From Endomychus coccineus (Eukaryota; Arthropoda; Insecta; Coleoptera; Endomychidae), in assembly GCA_958510875.1 (NCBI GenBank), contig OY294071.1:32022581-32086580 (forward strand): a stretch of 64,000 nt of DNA. Direction: 5' to 3'. This document shows positions 1 through 10,467 of the stretch, piece after piece. The notes under the pieces were generated by a model that was not told the origin of the DNA, did no database searches, and was given only the letters and a program-made list of their open reading frames with translations. Every line of letters begins with the position of its first letter. Position 1 is the first letter of the stretch. The position numbers were made by a program, and so were the translations under genes.

Positions 1-1049
1 TACGTTAGAAGTGAAGTGTACACTCCAATAACGATTCAATTGATAGCTTTTATTTTGATTTGAAATACAATGAATACAAAAAAAATAAAAAGTCTTATAT
101 GAACACCTATAGAACTGAAACCATAGAAAAAGATGTCTTGATCTTGTGGACATTTTAAGGTTTTCCTAGATATAAAAATATTTTACGAAAGTTTTTGCAA
201 TCCAAATCAGCTTTTACGACGATGCAACTTTTAATGTAATCTATTCAAGCATGTACCTACAGTATGTCCAACATAAGGATGTTTAGCATGAGCATATCGG
301 AAACGTTAATAGATACAGCTTTGATTAAATGGGGATAGAGATAAATTCATGTGGAAATGTAATATTGTCAATAAAATTTTTGATTATCAAGTAATTTTGA
401 AAGAACGGAATTAGCTGGTTTTCTATTTTATTTTTTTCTAGTGTTACCATCAGAGATGGATCTGCTTTCTTGTGTTACATGTTAGTTCTAATATCCGACG
501 TTTAATTTTTGAGGTATTTTCCATTCTACACTCATTGATGTATCACATGTGATGGTTGCATTAAATTACACATCAATTTCAGCATCCATCAAGATCATCT
601 GAAAATTCTTATGGTTGAGGAGAAACAAAATTTGGAGCTGACATTAAAAAAAATAAGTTGGTAATGGTTGATCGTCAAGTTTTCGATATTAACACAAGAA
701 AGCTTATGAAAAGAAGTGTTCTTTCTTAATTTTCTTCCCTTACTGGCTGTAACACAAAAAAATAGGAAATGAATAAATTATTTGAAAATCAAAAATGATA
801 TTGGAAATTCCCCACTTCCATATGAATGGCCCTTCAGTTGCAACATTTTTCCCGTTTGAATAAAACTGTACCGCTTCCGATATATCACCATGATAGATAT
901 ACGAGTAAATGATCAATAAAATCTTTTGAATTATGATAAGTTGATGAATTGCATTCTGAATATGTCATTGCATCAAGCGATGTGTCAATTTCGTTGTCAT
1001 TTGCCTATTAAAAAACTACAAATTAATCTAAACATTCTAAACAACCCTT
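1..1049. other. Flank downstream of the Fur1 distal 3' exon
   Basis: AT-rich sequence following, on the minus strand, the stop codon of the most distal Fur1 exon. It presumably contains that isoform's 3' UTR. Short TTTATT stretches on the plus strand (for example near 426) would read as AATAAA on the minus strand, but none is distinctive enough to call a polyadenylation site. No other gene or repeat was recognised. Confidence 0.4.
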
Positions 1050-1477
1050 TCAATCTTTTTCTAAATCATTGAATTCGTTCTGCGTTTTAAACGAATTATA
1101 TTTTCTATTATTTTCTCGAAATTTCCACAAAATCCATAATATGCCTATGAAAAGTAACGTCAAAAGGATAAATAATATGATAAAAAAAACGTAATATATT
1201 GATTGCAGCTGCAACTTCCAGAATATAGAATTTGGATAACAGTAACTTTCTCGTGGAGTAATATTATCCAGAACGGCATCAGGATAACATGAAAGGCAAT
1301 CGTAGTCCAAAGGGCCTTTGCATGTCTTACAACTATAATGACACGGTACACAGATCTGGTCTGGCTGCATCTCTTCCACATCTCGGTTCAATAATTTAGC
1401 AACAGATTTAGCAAAGTGATTTTCAGAACATAGAGCAACACACAGACCATCCTTCAAAATCAGATTTGTAGAGCATT
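1050..1477 (-). CDS. Fur1: Fur1 alternative terminal exon: Cys-rich repeat, TM segment, short tail
   Basis: The exon begins after a CAG acceptor with two bases of a split codon (phase 1) and ends at a TGA (1050-1052), 142 codons including the stop. It encodes a cysteine-rich segment of furin-repeat type, with the spacing CVPCHYSCKTCKGP followed by CLSC. It opens in mid-repeat (C-S-T-N-L then DGLCVALC). A hydrophobic stretch of about 25 residues (YYVFFIILFILLTLLF at its core) follows, then a basic stop-transfer (KFRENNRKY) and a tail of about 24 residues. The tail has a YNSF tyrosine-type sorting motif and an acidic end. This is the type I membrane-anchored, cysteine-rich form typical of furin. 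The only phase-compatible upstream exons seen here are 9687-10250 and 13453-14281. Because the repeat starts in the middle, an unrecognised Cys-rich exon may exist in the intron. Confidence 0.85.
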
Positions 1478-1789
1478 CTGAAATGTGAAATTATGTTAAT
1501 AATATTGCTGATAATACTGCGAAAATAAAAATAATGAGTAAGCTTTTTCACCAAACAAATCTGACAACAATTTCAGGAACAAATTCATGCAAACAAACTA
1601 AAGAGAGTTAGCCTTTTCGACTTACCTAAATTAATCTTCTTGGGATGTTACCATAAAAAATTAATGTAATGCTTTTGCAATTTTGAAAATATTTTTTTCC
1701 ATTGTTTTGATGGATGATCTTTGGACAATGATGGAGTTATTGTTGCAACACTTTTGGGAAATGTTGCAATGGAGTAATGAAGCGCCCGT

Positions 1790-2060
1790 TATCTGTGAAA
1801 AAGCTTTACATGGTCATGCTACTTAATGTTTAATGTTACATGATATCTGCGAATATAAATAATTCATAACATACTTTTAATTACAATTCGACATCGGTTA
1901 AAATGAAATTACCTTTTTTATATTTTGACTACACGATAGCAAAACCTATTATGTTTATGCAACATCTCACCAACTAGAAGAATAGAGCTCTTCTGAATAG
2001 AATCTAAGAGCTCCAGAGTAAGTTTGGGAGCTGAATTCCAAACATGTGTACAGCGTGACT
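1790..2060 (-). repeat. LINE-A 3' remnant
   Basis: The sequence matches the 3' end of the LINE-A family seen at 8035-8660, 19480-21233 and 31950-33150. It shares the stretch around ttttgactacacgatagc and the block 'agctccagagtaagtttggg' that ends in the C-terminal RT coding region. A large internal deletion joins the 3' UTR to an upstream part of the C-terminal region. It is non-coding. Confidence 0.6.
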
Positions 2061-2430
2061 CAATTTCGATGTTTTAATATAGGGAATCTCGACAAGTTTA
2101 AAAGATACCAAAAAAATTAATACCCATCCTCGATCTCTTTTTTGGGAAAATCTCACTAGCGAAATCGTAAAACTGACTATCGTCTTTTGTTTTCGAATTA
2201 TTTGAGAAAACCCGATTTTTCCAGGTATATCTTCTGTTATTTATGGAATTGAATTAAAATAAAAAATTATCTTAATGAGATAAATGAGTATATTCGTATA
2301 TCTATTATTATTTTATATATAATATATTTATTTCTAATTCTCTTACATTGGTTGAATTTGGTGTTGCCATCTGGCGCACTCATGTAGTCTCACATTCCAC
2401 GTAACATTTGAAAATTTCGAGAAATATAAC

Positions 2431-2663
2431 CGTCAATGTGGTACATTGCTTGATTTCTTAGTGGGACATCTATTCATAGATGGCGTGAGATACGTTTGGT
2501 CTTTTTACCATGTGGTTGGCCGTCTATGACTACCTTCAACAGAGATCATTCAATAACGTTGCAGTCTTGTTCGTTCCAGTGAAGAGCTCTATGAGCAGAG
2601 CGAAACAGCTGTCTAGATCTATAAGTGTGTGATGGTCACTGATCGATCTAGACTAGAAAGACC
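2431..2663 (+). repeat. Hammerhead-bearing repeat, copy c
   Basis: This matches the reverse complement of about 60462-60710 over most of its length, including ggtacattgcttgatttct, the block around atctattcatagatggcg and the terminal part near gatcgatctagactag. At 2574-2612 it holds a hammerhead-like core: stem I strand GTTCCA, then GTGAAGA (the conserved first C is G), helix II GCTC/GAGC, GAAAC, and the palindromic helix III strand ending in AGCTGTC. The C-to-G change should inactivate it. Confidence 0.65.
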
Positions 2664-4965
2664 TTATCATTGTTGTCTGGCAAAAGCCAACATAAATGAG
2701 TATATTGATATATTCATTTATTTCTAATTATCTTACATTAAAATGGTTCTGTTAGGTTTCCTTCTTTCTAGGTAGCGTTTAAAGCATAAATCACTTGCAG
2801 TGTCAAAGTCATTTTCCACTGAAAAATACTAAATAATAGAAGTTAAGAATTTTGTTAACTATCAACAGCGATTATTAAATGGATCTTTCACGATTTTGGA
2901 GCACTCTAGATATTGGATGAGCACGATGTTGATTGCTTACTCAATGAATGAAAGTAAGAAAAAGACAAGTCGTCGTTCTACCAAGAGAGCGTGCTAGACA
3001 AGTGCATACTTAAATATCAGTAATTTATTAAGAATGCAATACTCAATATGTAAAGTTGAATTTTCAGTATTCTCCTAATCTTCTTCATAACCCTCTAAGA
3101 TATTATAGATTTGGGATTTCCAGCTTGAGAGTAAAACAAAATAGTTAAGTACAGAAGTCGAACTTATAATAATGACTATGCTATAAAGGGAGTGTCGAAT
3201 GAAATGTTTTATAGGCAGTTGAAGGCTATCAATAAAAGGTCTTGTTAGTAGCAGCATATCCACATATAACCAAACATTGGCGAAGCCGGTAGGATTAGAG
3301 ATTTTTGCAACGAATTTGTAATACTAATTGCATAAACCGCTGAGCGAATTAGTTTACAAATATTAAATTCCCCACTAGTTTGTAGAAAACCAGTTAGCCG
3401 TTTCGATCACGCACATCTTGTTTTGTCTCATATGCAAAATCAAGCTAGATGTGAAATCAGTATTATTATGAAAAAGGAAAATAAGTTAGAAACTTTATAG
3501 CCACAATTTATTCGGTTAGTTTAATTAGTTTTACAAACAGTTGATGTACATATATTGTAACAACATATCGATTAGTTATTAACAAATCTTTTGATAGTTC
3601 TCAACGGAGACACTAGGACTAAGCCAAAAGGCCTAAAGTCTTGTCAAAATGCCTAAGTCTAAATCATATCTCGAAGTTTAGTTACAGACATATATGCTAC
3701 ACAGAAACATACGACTTCTCCGTTCATCCATTGAGCTTCATCTTGTTTTAGTCTGTTTTTGTATCATTTGATAAAACATTAAGTAATATATCAGCAGAAA
3801 AACTCAATCTCATTCAGTCATACTCATACACACTAGAGAATCAATGGTGAACGTATATTCAGGAACTACACTTTTCAAATTAACAAAGTAATAAAATATA
3901 AATCATTCTTTGTAATTATGTACAATAATCAAATAATCACAGAGAACATTACATTGCAGTTAGGGAGGAAAACAAAATGTTGATTTCCAAATGACACCGA
4001 TCTTGATAAACACTTCGCTCCTTGAATCTAGCAGAATTGGACTGTCATTGATAATAATTGCACTTGTGTATTATCTAGGAGTCCGAGTTTGGGTGTCACA
4101 CTAACGTTCATTTGGCACATGCATTATTAGACTACTTAAAAGCACTGCATTCCCGACAAATGACACGGTGACGGCACATAAAGTACTTAGTTCATAGAGT
4201 TGCGATGGAAAAGATGTCAGCTATTTGTTTCAAACAAACGTCATCTTTTCCACAGCACCCTATTTAATCCAATTATTTACAGAGCAGGGTGATGAAACAG
4301 GCTAATCCCATGATCTGCTCGATTTGAATTAATATGCAAATGAAGTAAGATGTCTGTTCTAACAATTACCTTCAATTTCCAACATATATTCCGCAAATAA
4401 TAAAAGTTTTAGGTAGAATATAAAGGTTTTGTATGACTCACGTAATACCCAGCAAGTTATGATCCAATTAATTGTTTCAACTATTAATAGATAATCACAA
4501 TTTTACTATTGCTTTCAAAAGGAAATACCCAAATCAATGATTCTATGTAACCAATTTATGAGATTTTTATGGGTTTAAGCAGCTTCTTTTAGATCCTATA
4601 AGTTTATGTTCATTTATTCTCATTGAGTTCAAACTTTTGGTCGACGCCATGAGAAGAAAATTATATCAGTTTGATTTACATAGCCTTCGCAAGGTTTTAG
4701 AAGCAATTTCCCAGGCCCGGGTGATACTATCCACGAGCCCCTTACCCTTGTGAGTAACAAGTGTACATTTTTTCTGTCATCATATTTTAAGTCGAAGAAG
4801 AGAGATCGATTCAGTTCTATTTACTTGAATTTACTTCTCGTGCCCTTTGTAAACTGTAACAATTTTATATCACTCATGAACTTAAAAATATATGTTAAGG
4901 TATGGTTCCAAGTACGGGCTCCCAACTAAAATACCGGGTCCGAGGAATCCCCACGACCCCACCCC

Positions 4966-4966
<1 letters not shown>

Positions 4967-4996
<30 letters not shown>
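4967..4996. repeat. (TC)15 microsatellite
   Basis: An uninterrupted TC dinucleotide run of 30 nt in a locally C-rich patch, within an intron of Fur1. Confidence 0.95.
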
Positions 4997-4999
<3 letters not shown>

Positions 5000-6229
5000 T
5001 TATAGCCCTGATTTTATTTGCACCGTCCTTATAATTCAATAAGTTTGTCTCCAAGTTCTGTTTATTAAACAAATTGGGTTTATTCCAATATTTTTTAAGC
5101 TAAAAATATTGGTTGACCTCATTAATTGTTGACATATATTTTGAAATTTTGTTAGGAAATTATGGCATTTTAATCTTGACCAAGAATTGAATTTTGAACA
5201 ATGGCGTATTAAAAATAATATTTCGCGAATCAACAATTCAAATTATGTAGATATTATACAATTTTGAATGAATAGAATAGGTGAGTTCTTAACCGATAAA
5301 TCAACTCTTGTTTTGTCTAATTTTTCATCTTTTCCGCGTCAGAATTCAAAAGTCGCGTTTGTTGGAAAAACAACATATGGAATAAAATTAATGAAAAACA
5401 TATTCTGTGGTACTTTCAGAAATTAAATGATTATATCCGATGCTTCTTCCAAAATGACAGAAAGTTTTTATTTTTAATTTGATCCCCTTATGCTACAGCA
5501 TTCACATAAAATTGCATATTAATTATTTATGCTGAACGCTAATTTTATTAAAATTACATTAAAATAACTCATCCATAACATAATTTATTATTAAGTCCCT
5601 TTGTGGGTTATATTAATTTCTAACAAGTAATTGTTCAATTATTGAGTTTCAATTTATTATTATTTATTTATAAAGTATACTTTGGTGATATAGTTCCAAT
5701 TCAATGATTAAAATTGTGAGGGAATTAGCCTATTTCTTTATCCCTCGTGGGTTACTTTTTATGTTTTGAATCTGAATTAAAGGCTCAGACAAATATTTCA
5801 GTTGGTGTTTTGAAATTCCAGCAGTATTTCATGCATTAATTGTGCATTTAAAAAAATCCAACCCGACAAGTTTTAAAATCTGCATTTTAAAACAAAAATC
5901 AAGGTGTTATGAAGTGTATATTCATGAAAAAATAATGTATGACAAAAGGTGTGCCAGATATTGATTAACAAAAATTGTTAGCCAGCCAATATTTTTTAAA
6001 ATGGTACATTACTATAACTTTTGTAATTTGTTTTATTTCGACTTTCTACTTCAGCATTTAATTATCTTCATTGTCAGAGCTTTTTTTATTGGTCAGATAG
6101 ATACCCTGGAGGAATCCCTCTTCTGCACTTATAAAAATAAAATGTACAATCAAATAAATATTTTCTAAACACAACAAAATTAATATAGGTAAAAAATATA
6201 CATGGTACATTTCACACTAAATTTTATAA

Positions 6230-6787
6230 TTACTTAAAAAAATTCATTTCTGAAGGTAACATTCTAGTATAAAACAGCCTATAATTTAAAAACAGTTTTG
6301 GTATATCACAAACTGAAACTGTGTTATTGAATCTAGTTCCAATTCTGCAAATCCTTTCGTAAATATAGATATTCACATTTCTTGTGAATTCACTCGAATA
6401 ATTAAATATTGTTTTGGTGTTGTGTTTGCACAAATCTGTTTTGGTTCTGTGTTTGTGAAAAGCTTTATGAATATTGTTGTCAGAATGTTGTTGATTTTCG
6501 ATGCACAAAAAGCAAATGATTGAAGAAGTCTTCATATCATTATGTATTTTGACAATATAACATGTTAATTCACTGATTTTGTTCCACAAATATGAGATAA
6601 TATTGATCATGGTTATGATTGATGATAAGCTTGAAATGATCAAGACGGACAAAATATCTCGGGAATTGTATGAAAGGGTGTAGCACAGAATAATAATACA
6701 CAAACCTAAACACAATTGTCCTTTAGTTTTTATGCAACCTGAGGTATTTTTGTCCCCTTCATCGACTTCTAGAGATTCCTTCCGATT
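6230..6787 (-). CDS. Fur1: Fur1 alternative terminal exon with hydrophobic C terminus
   Basis: Open for 185 codons from a TATAG acceptor (phase 0) to a stop at 6230. Phase 0 matches the end of exon 8810-8928. It begins N-R-K-E-S-L-E-V-D-E and reaches an apolar run (CLGLCIIILCYTL), then a second one (ILSVLIISSLSSIITMINII), so it is probably membrane-associated. The tail is rich in H, N, K and T and has several cysteines. From general knowledge, the fly Fur1 long isoform ends with a comparable C-x-K...CLGL hydrophobic segment, which is the main support for calling this the homologous terminal exon. There is no Cys-rich repeat, so this end and the 1050-1477 end represent different isoforms. The initial methionine of any stand-alone frame is not meaningful here. 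Confidence 0.7.
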   Translation of the reverse strand, partial: NRKESLEVDEGDKNTSGCIKTKGQLCLGLCIIILCYTLSYNSRDILSVLIISSLSSIITMINIISYLWNKISELTCYIVKIHNDMKTSSIICFLCIENQQHSDNNIHKAFHKHRTKTDLCKHNTKTIFNYSSEFTRNVNIYIYERICRIGTRFNNTVSVCDIPKLFLNYRLFYTRMLPSEMNFFK

Positions 6788-8809
6788 CTATAACAAATTA
6801 AATTTGTTATTATTCATTGTATGCATCAAAAATATTGTGTGTTATTTTCCGGGCCGTGCCAGACCGTTTCCGGGTCAACGAAACACTAAAAACAGGACTG
6901 TTGTTCCCGGCGCAACGACTGCAACCCCAGACGCTTAAAGCATAAAGGGGTCCATACACTATAGTACGAATACGATAAACTTGCCATGACGTCAGAGTAA
7001 TTCAATGCAGTCAATGCTACAAATAAACACCCAAGTTTGGAATGCATTACACGTGGTTTAGTAAATATGATTTTAATTGCTGCTAGCACAATGCAATGCG
7101 GTGAAAAATTTAAGTTCTCAATAAAATTAGTTCAGAACTGATAAGCAGATTTTGGATTTGTGGTGTACTTTGTGACTTCTTTTACCGAAGACTTTATTTA
7201 GCTAGTATCAACAGATGGTAGCATCGCTATTTACTTATCGCTTCTCCGGAAGAACATTGACGCAAGTGAAATTTAAACGAACGAAAACGCCAAATTATTA
7301 GTATTTTTGACACAAGTTACAGTTATGTCCATATTTCATGGGATGAAATATTTTGTTATGTACTATTGTACTATTTGCACTGGTGTCATTGTTTCTCTGG
7401 AACAGCACTTTCATGCAGCGGCAGGATATTTTTAGTATTTGAGACAAGTAATAGAGAAAATACCATATTGGAAGAGTACCTACGCTATTATTAGAGCACA
7501 AACTGTATCATACTCTTTTAAATGTGAAAAATCTTTTACGTAAACCACAAAAAAATTAATAATTTTAGTTTCTGGATAGATGTTTCGCCAACCACTGCAG
7601 GGGCGTACTACTGACAGACCGAGAACTGGTTCTCAAACCAATTCTCAGCCTCAGAACAGGTTCCAGTCTGCTGTAAGAATACCACTCGCCCGCAATGTTT
7701 GTCGCAACCCAGATGCAGCGAAGTTTTCAATTTAAAACAACATTTTTCGTTTTATCTGTGGACGTTTGTTTTCAATGACTTGTTATTCAAGTTTTAGGAA
7801 TATTTTTGATATCGGCACAAGTTTTTCGTTTACCTTAATGTTATAACATGAATTTCCCAACACCACGCATGCACCAAAATATTCAGTTTTATGTTATTTT
7901 GTCGTTTACAAGACCTGCAAAACGATGGGAATTATTCCAAGTGGAATCTTCCACCTAGATAGATTTTTGAGTTGTATCATCGAGGAGGCCAAGTATAACT
8001 ATTTTCTCCTAATGAGCTCCATGTACATTCTGAAACTGTGACTTTTTTATACTTCGACTACACAAGAGCTAATTGCTAATGTTACATGATACGAATATAA
8101 ATAATGCATAATAATATAAGTTCAATTCCAATTCAACATTGGTTTTACTGAACCTATTAAATGAGAATTTTCATATTTTGACTAAACGAGAGCAAAACCT
8201 ATAATGTTCGATAAATATGAGCCAGCAGAGGAATGTTGGGATAGACATTTGACTTTTTTTTGAATGGAGGTTATGGGCATAAGGAAAAACCTCACTAGGC
8301 AAAGAGTGCCACAACTTCGTTCAATAGAAATATGAAGTCTAGTATGAAGAAGTCCTGCAAGTCTCGAGCTTGACAATGTGTAGCTTCACCTCGTCCTAGT
8401 CCGCCTATCTGGAATCTCTCGTGGTGGAATAGCAGAAGATATTTCTAATGAACACCGACCATGGAAATATCTATAGAAAAGGGAGAGATCGCCCATATTT
8501 CTACGATGTTCTAGAGAGCTAAGTATAAATCTAAGAGCTTTAGCGTTTGTTTGGAAGTTGCTCCAAACATATGAACAGTACTACAGGATGTAAAGTAGCT
8601 CTTGGCATGGAATAGAAAACCAAGTTTTTGACTTATCAAAATTACTTTTGATATAGCCCTTGAATGAAACATGTGGCATGATGTATAAGATATCTTTAAT
8701 CCAGTTTTAGTTGTCTTAAATTAGGAATTCGTATTTTCTCGAAGTGGACCAACGTGCATGTTAATTGTGTTTGTGTATTAATTAATTTTTGAAACCAAAA
8801 TATAAATAC
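6788..8809 (-). other. Fur1 intron with repeat remnants
   Basis: It contains a LINE-A remnant at 8035-8660. Near 7580-7600 a degenerate PLE-type motif (reverse complement reads GGTTGGCGAAACATC) resembles the hammerhead region of the PLE ends at 16.2 and 51.6 kb. The remainder is AT-rich with no coding potential that I could support. Confidence 0.5.
8035..8660 (-). mobile_element. LINE-A (CR1/Jockey-like) 3' remnant
   Basis: Minus-strand translation in mixed frames gives the C-terminal RT region of the LINE-A family: L-E-H-R-R-N, F-Y-R-Y-F-H-G-R-C-S, I-P-P-R-E-I, and the arrangement R-T-K-L-W-H-S-L-P. A 3' UTR follows, shared with 1790-1920. Multiple frame breaks mark it as dead. It lies in a Fur1 intron in the same orientation as the gene. 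Confidence 0.75.
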
Positions 8810-8928
8810 CTCGTCTCCTTTCCAAGAATTGGAGTCTATGGAATTTAATGATAAGTCTGGACTGACATTTTCAGTTTCTGGAGGTGTTGGTGTTCCGTGT
8901 AAAGTTAAACTCCATCCAGTAATATTAG
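8810..8928 (-). CDS. Fur1: Fur1 internal exon: second copy of the last P-domain strand
   Basis: The acceptor is TTTGCAG and the donor GAG|GTATTT. It is 119 nt, phase 1 in and phase 0 out, and encodes about 39 residues beginning A-N-I-T-G-W-S-L-T-L-H-G-T-P-T-P-P. W-S-L-x-L-x-G-T is the signature of the final beta strand of the convertase P domain, which exon 9687-10250 also encodes (N-W-S-L-I-L-Y-G-T). Both exons accept the same phase-1 end of exon 13453-14281. They can therefore act as alternatives, or be joined in series since the 564-nt exon keeps frame. The tail is acidic (E-N-V-S-P-D-L...W-K-G-D-E). Confidence 0.85.
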
Positions 8929-9686
8929 CTGCAAAGGTAAATAATTAATGTAACGTAAACATTTGTTGGAAAAATCGAATAGGCGTTAAATGATCTAGAT
9001 ATTTATGTATTATTTTTGTAGCAATATATTGTGCAGGGATGCTGACTTGAGCTAGTTAGTTCTGAACTATGGTAGAAATAGAGAAACTGCAATTAATTTC
9101 TTAATCAACTGAAGACAACTGAAGTCAGAATTGTATCTGTCATAGTTCCATAGACACGGAAATAATGTATAAATATGTCATTTCATAGCCTAATCGATAA
9201 TTCCACCTAAAGATGAATAAAAACGTTGCATTGTACAGGGTGAACCTCAATATAACTTTGATATTAAGAATATCAATCTGCCAGTTAACTGTTATTATTA
9301 TTATTAACTGTTTATTATGATGACAGGTTTCTAACCGGTCATCATAACCGGTTACGAAATCCGGTTATCAATAGAAAAAATAAAAATTAAATTTTGAGGC
9401 TTAGAGCCCTAGTTAGGACGCATCATCTAATACTGCTGGAAAAACTAGAAGGGTCCCTGATTTAATTGAAAATAGGTTCAGCCTGTACAACAGGATGCGT
9501 AAAGAATATTTGCTAGAAATAATAGTAAGCGACCCATTCATATATCCTAAAGATAATCAGGCAAATTAAAATAAACTTTGCATTTTGTGGAATTGTTCCA
9601 GCGTATACAAAGTAAAGCTACAAATAAAGCTGCGATTATTTTTGTATATGTGCTCATCTACATATTAACATGCAATTGTTAATTAC
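8929..9686 (-). other. Fur1 intron
   Basis: AT-rich, with a small set of short inverted AACCGG motifs near 9333-9370. No recognisable mobile element or exon. Confidence 0.5.
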
Positions 9687-10250
9687 CAGAAGCTTTGCTT
9701 TTTGTTGGAGTGGTAGTAAGTGTGGATAGCATTATTGCAGGCGATTTGGAAGAAAACACTTTGAAATTACGATTTGAATTAATATCACGACTTTTTTCTT
9801 TCTGTTTCTGTAAAACTGTGATACTATCTACAGGTTTTATTACATCTTCAGCGGGAATCATGATGGGATAAGTAATTGTTATATTTTTCACGAATTTCAG
9901 ATATTGTTTAACACTTTCTTCATGGTTTTTAAATTTACTCGTATTAATGGAATAAAAGAATGGTGCTAATTCAGTCGTCGTTTTCAGGATCTTTTTACTC
10001 TTCGAGGTATTATTTGTCAGAAACGGGGTGCTGTATATTTGAGTAGAAGCTTTTAATTTGTATTTTGAGGGTATTTTAGGAAATTTAGTTGTTTGAATCG
10101 TTTTGAAAGGGTTTTTAATTTTGGTCTTCTTGTTTGTTTTTTTTTTCGTTACGTAATTTGTCGTTTTATTTACATTAGTTACGTCGTTTAAATGAGGTAA
10201 TAGTTTAGTGCCGTATAGGATTAATGACCAATTTTGTAGTGTAGCTCGCC
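9687..10250 (-). CDS. Fur1: Fur1 cassette exon: end of P domain plus K/T/S-rich spacer
   Basis: A 564-nt exon, open throughout, with a TTTTCAG acceptor and a G|GTAATT donor (phase 1 in and out). It starts R-A-T-L-Q-N-W-S-L-I-L-Y-G-T, which completes the P domain after the R-L-F-G end of exon 13453-14281. A long low-complexity lumenal spacer follows, rich in Lys, Thr, Ser and Asn with few acidic residues (for example K-K-K-T-N-K-K-T-K-I-K), and no cysteines. From general knowledge, fly Fur1 has a similar basic, low-complexity stretch after its P domain. The 188-codon length makes it skippable. Codons are AT-biased like the surroundings. Confidence 0.88.
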
Positions 10251-10467
10251 CTGAAAAGTAATGAGGGTTAGTTATCTCATGCTATGATTAGTTTTCCAAA
10301 GATCAAAATCATATATAGAATTGAGCAAAAGTTGAATTCCAAGACTCTTGGAACTATTGTGCTCTTATGAGAGATGGAATAAACTATGTGTAAATGTAAG
10401 AAATACCAAAGCAAAGGTGTTAAACAGTAAATATTGAAGCATTTATGTAAATCTTGAGATGTACGAA

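Larger units (their letters stand above)
1478..6229 (-). other. Fur1 intron / alternative 3' region
   Basis: No further coding exon could be supported. It holds a LINE-A 3' remnant (1790-2060), a hammerhead-bearing repeat (2431-2663), a small LINE-A scrap near 2890-2935 and a CT microsatellite (4967-4996). The rest (roughly 2960-4960 and 5000-6229) is AT-rich and I see nothing definite. The 3' UTR of the isoform ending at 6230 should lie at the upper end. Confidence 0.5.
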
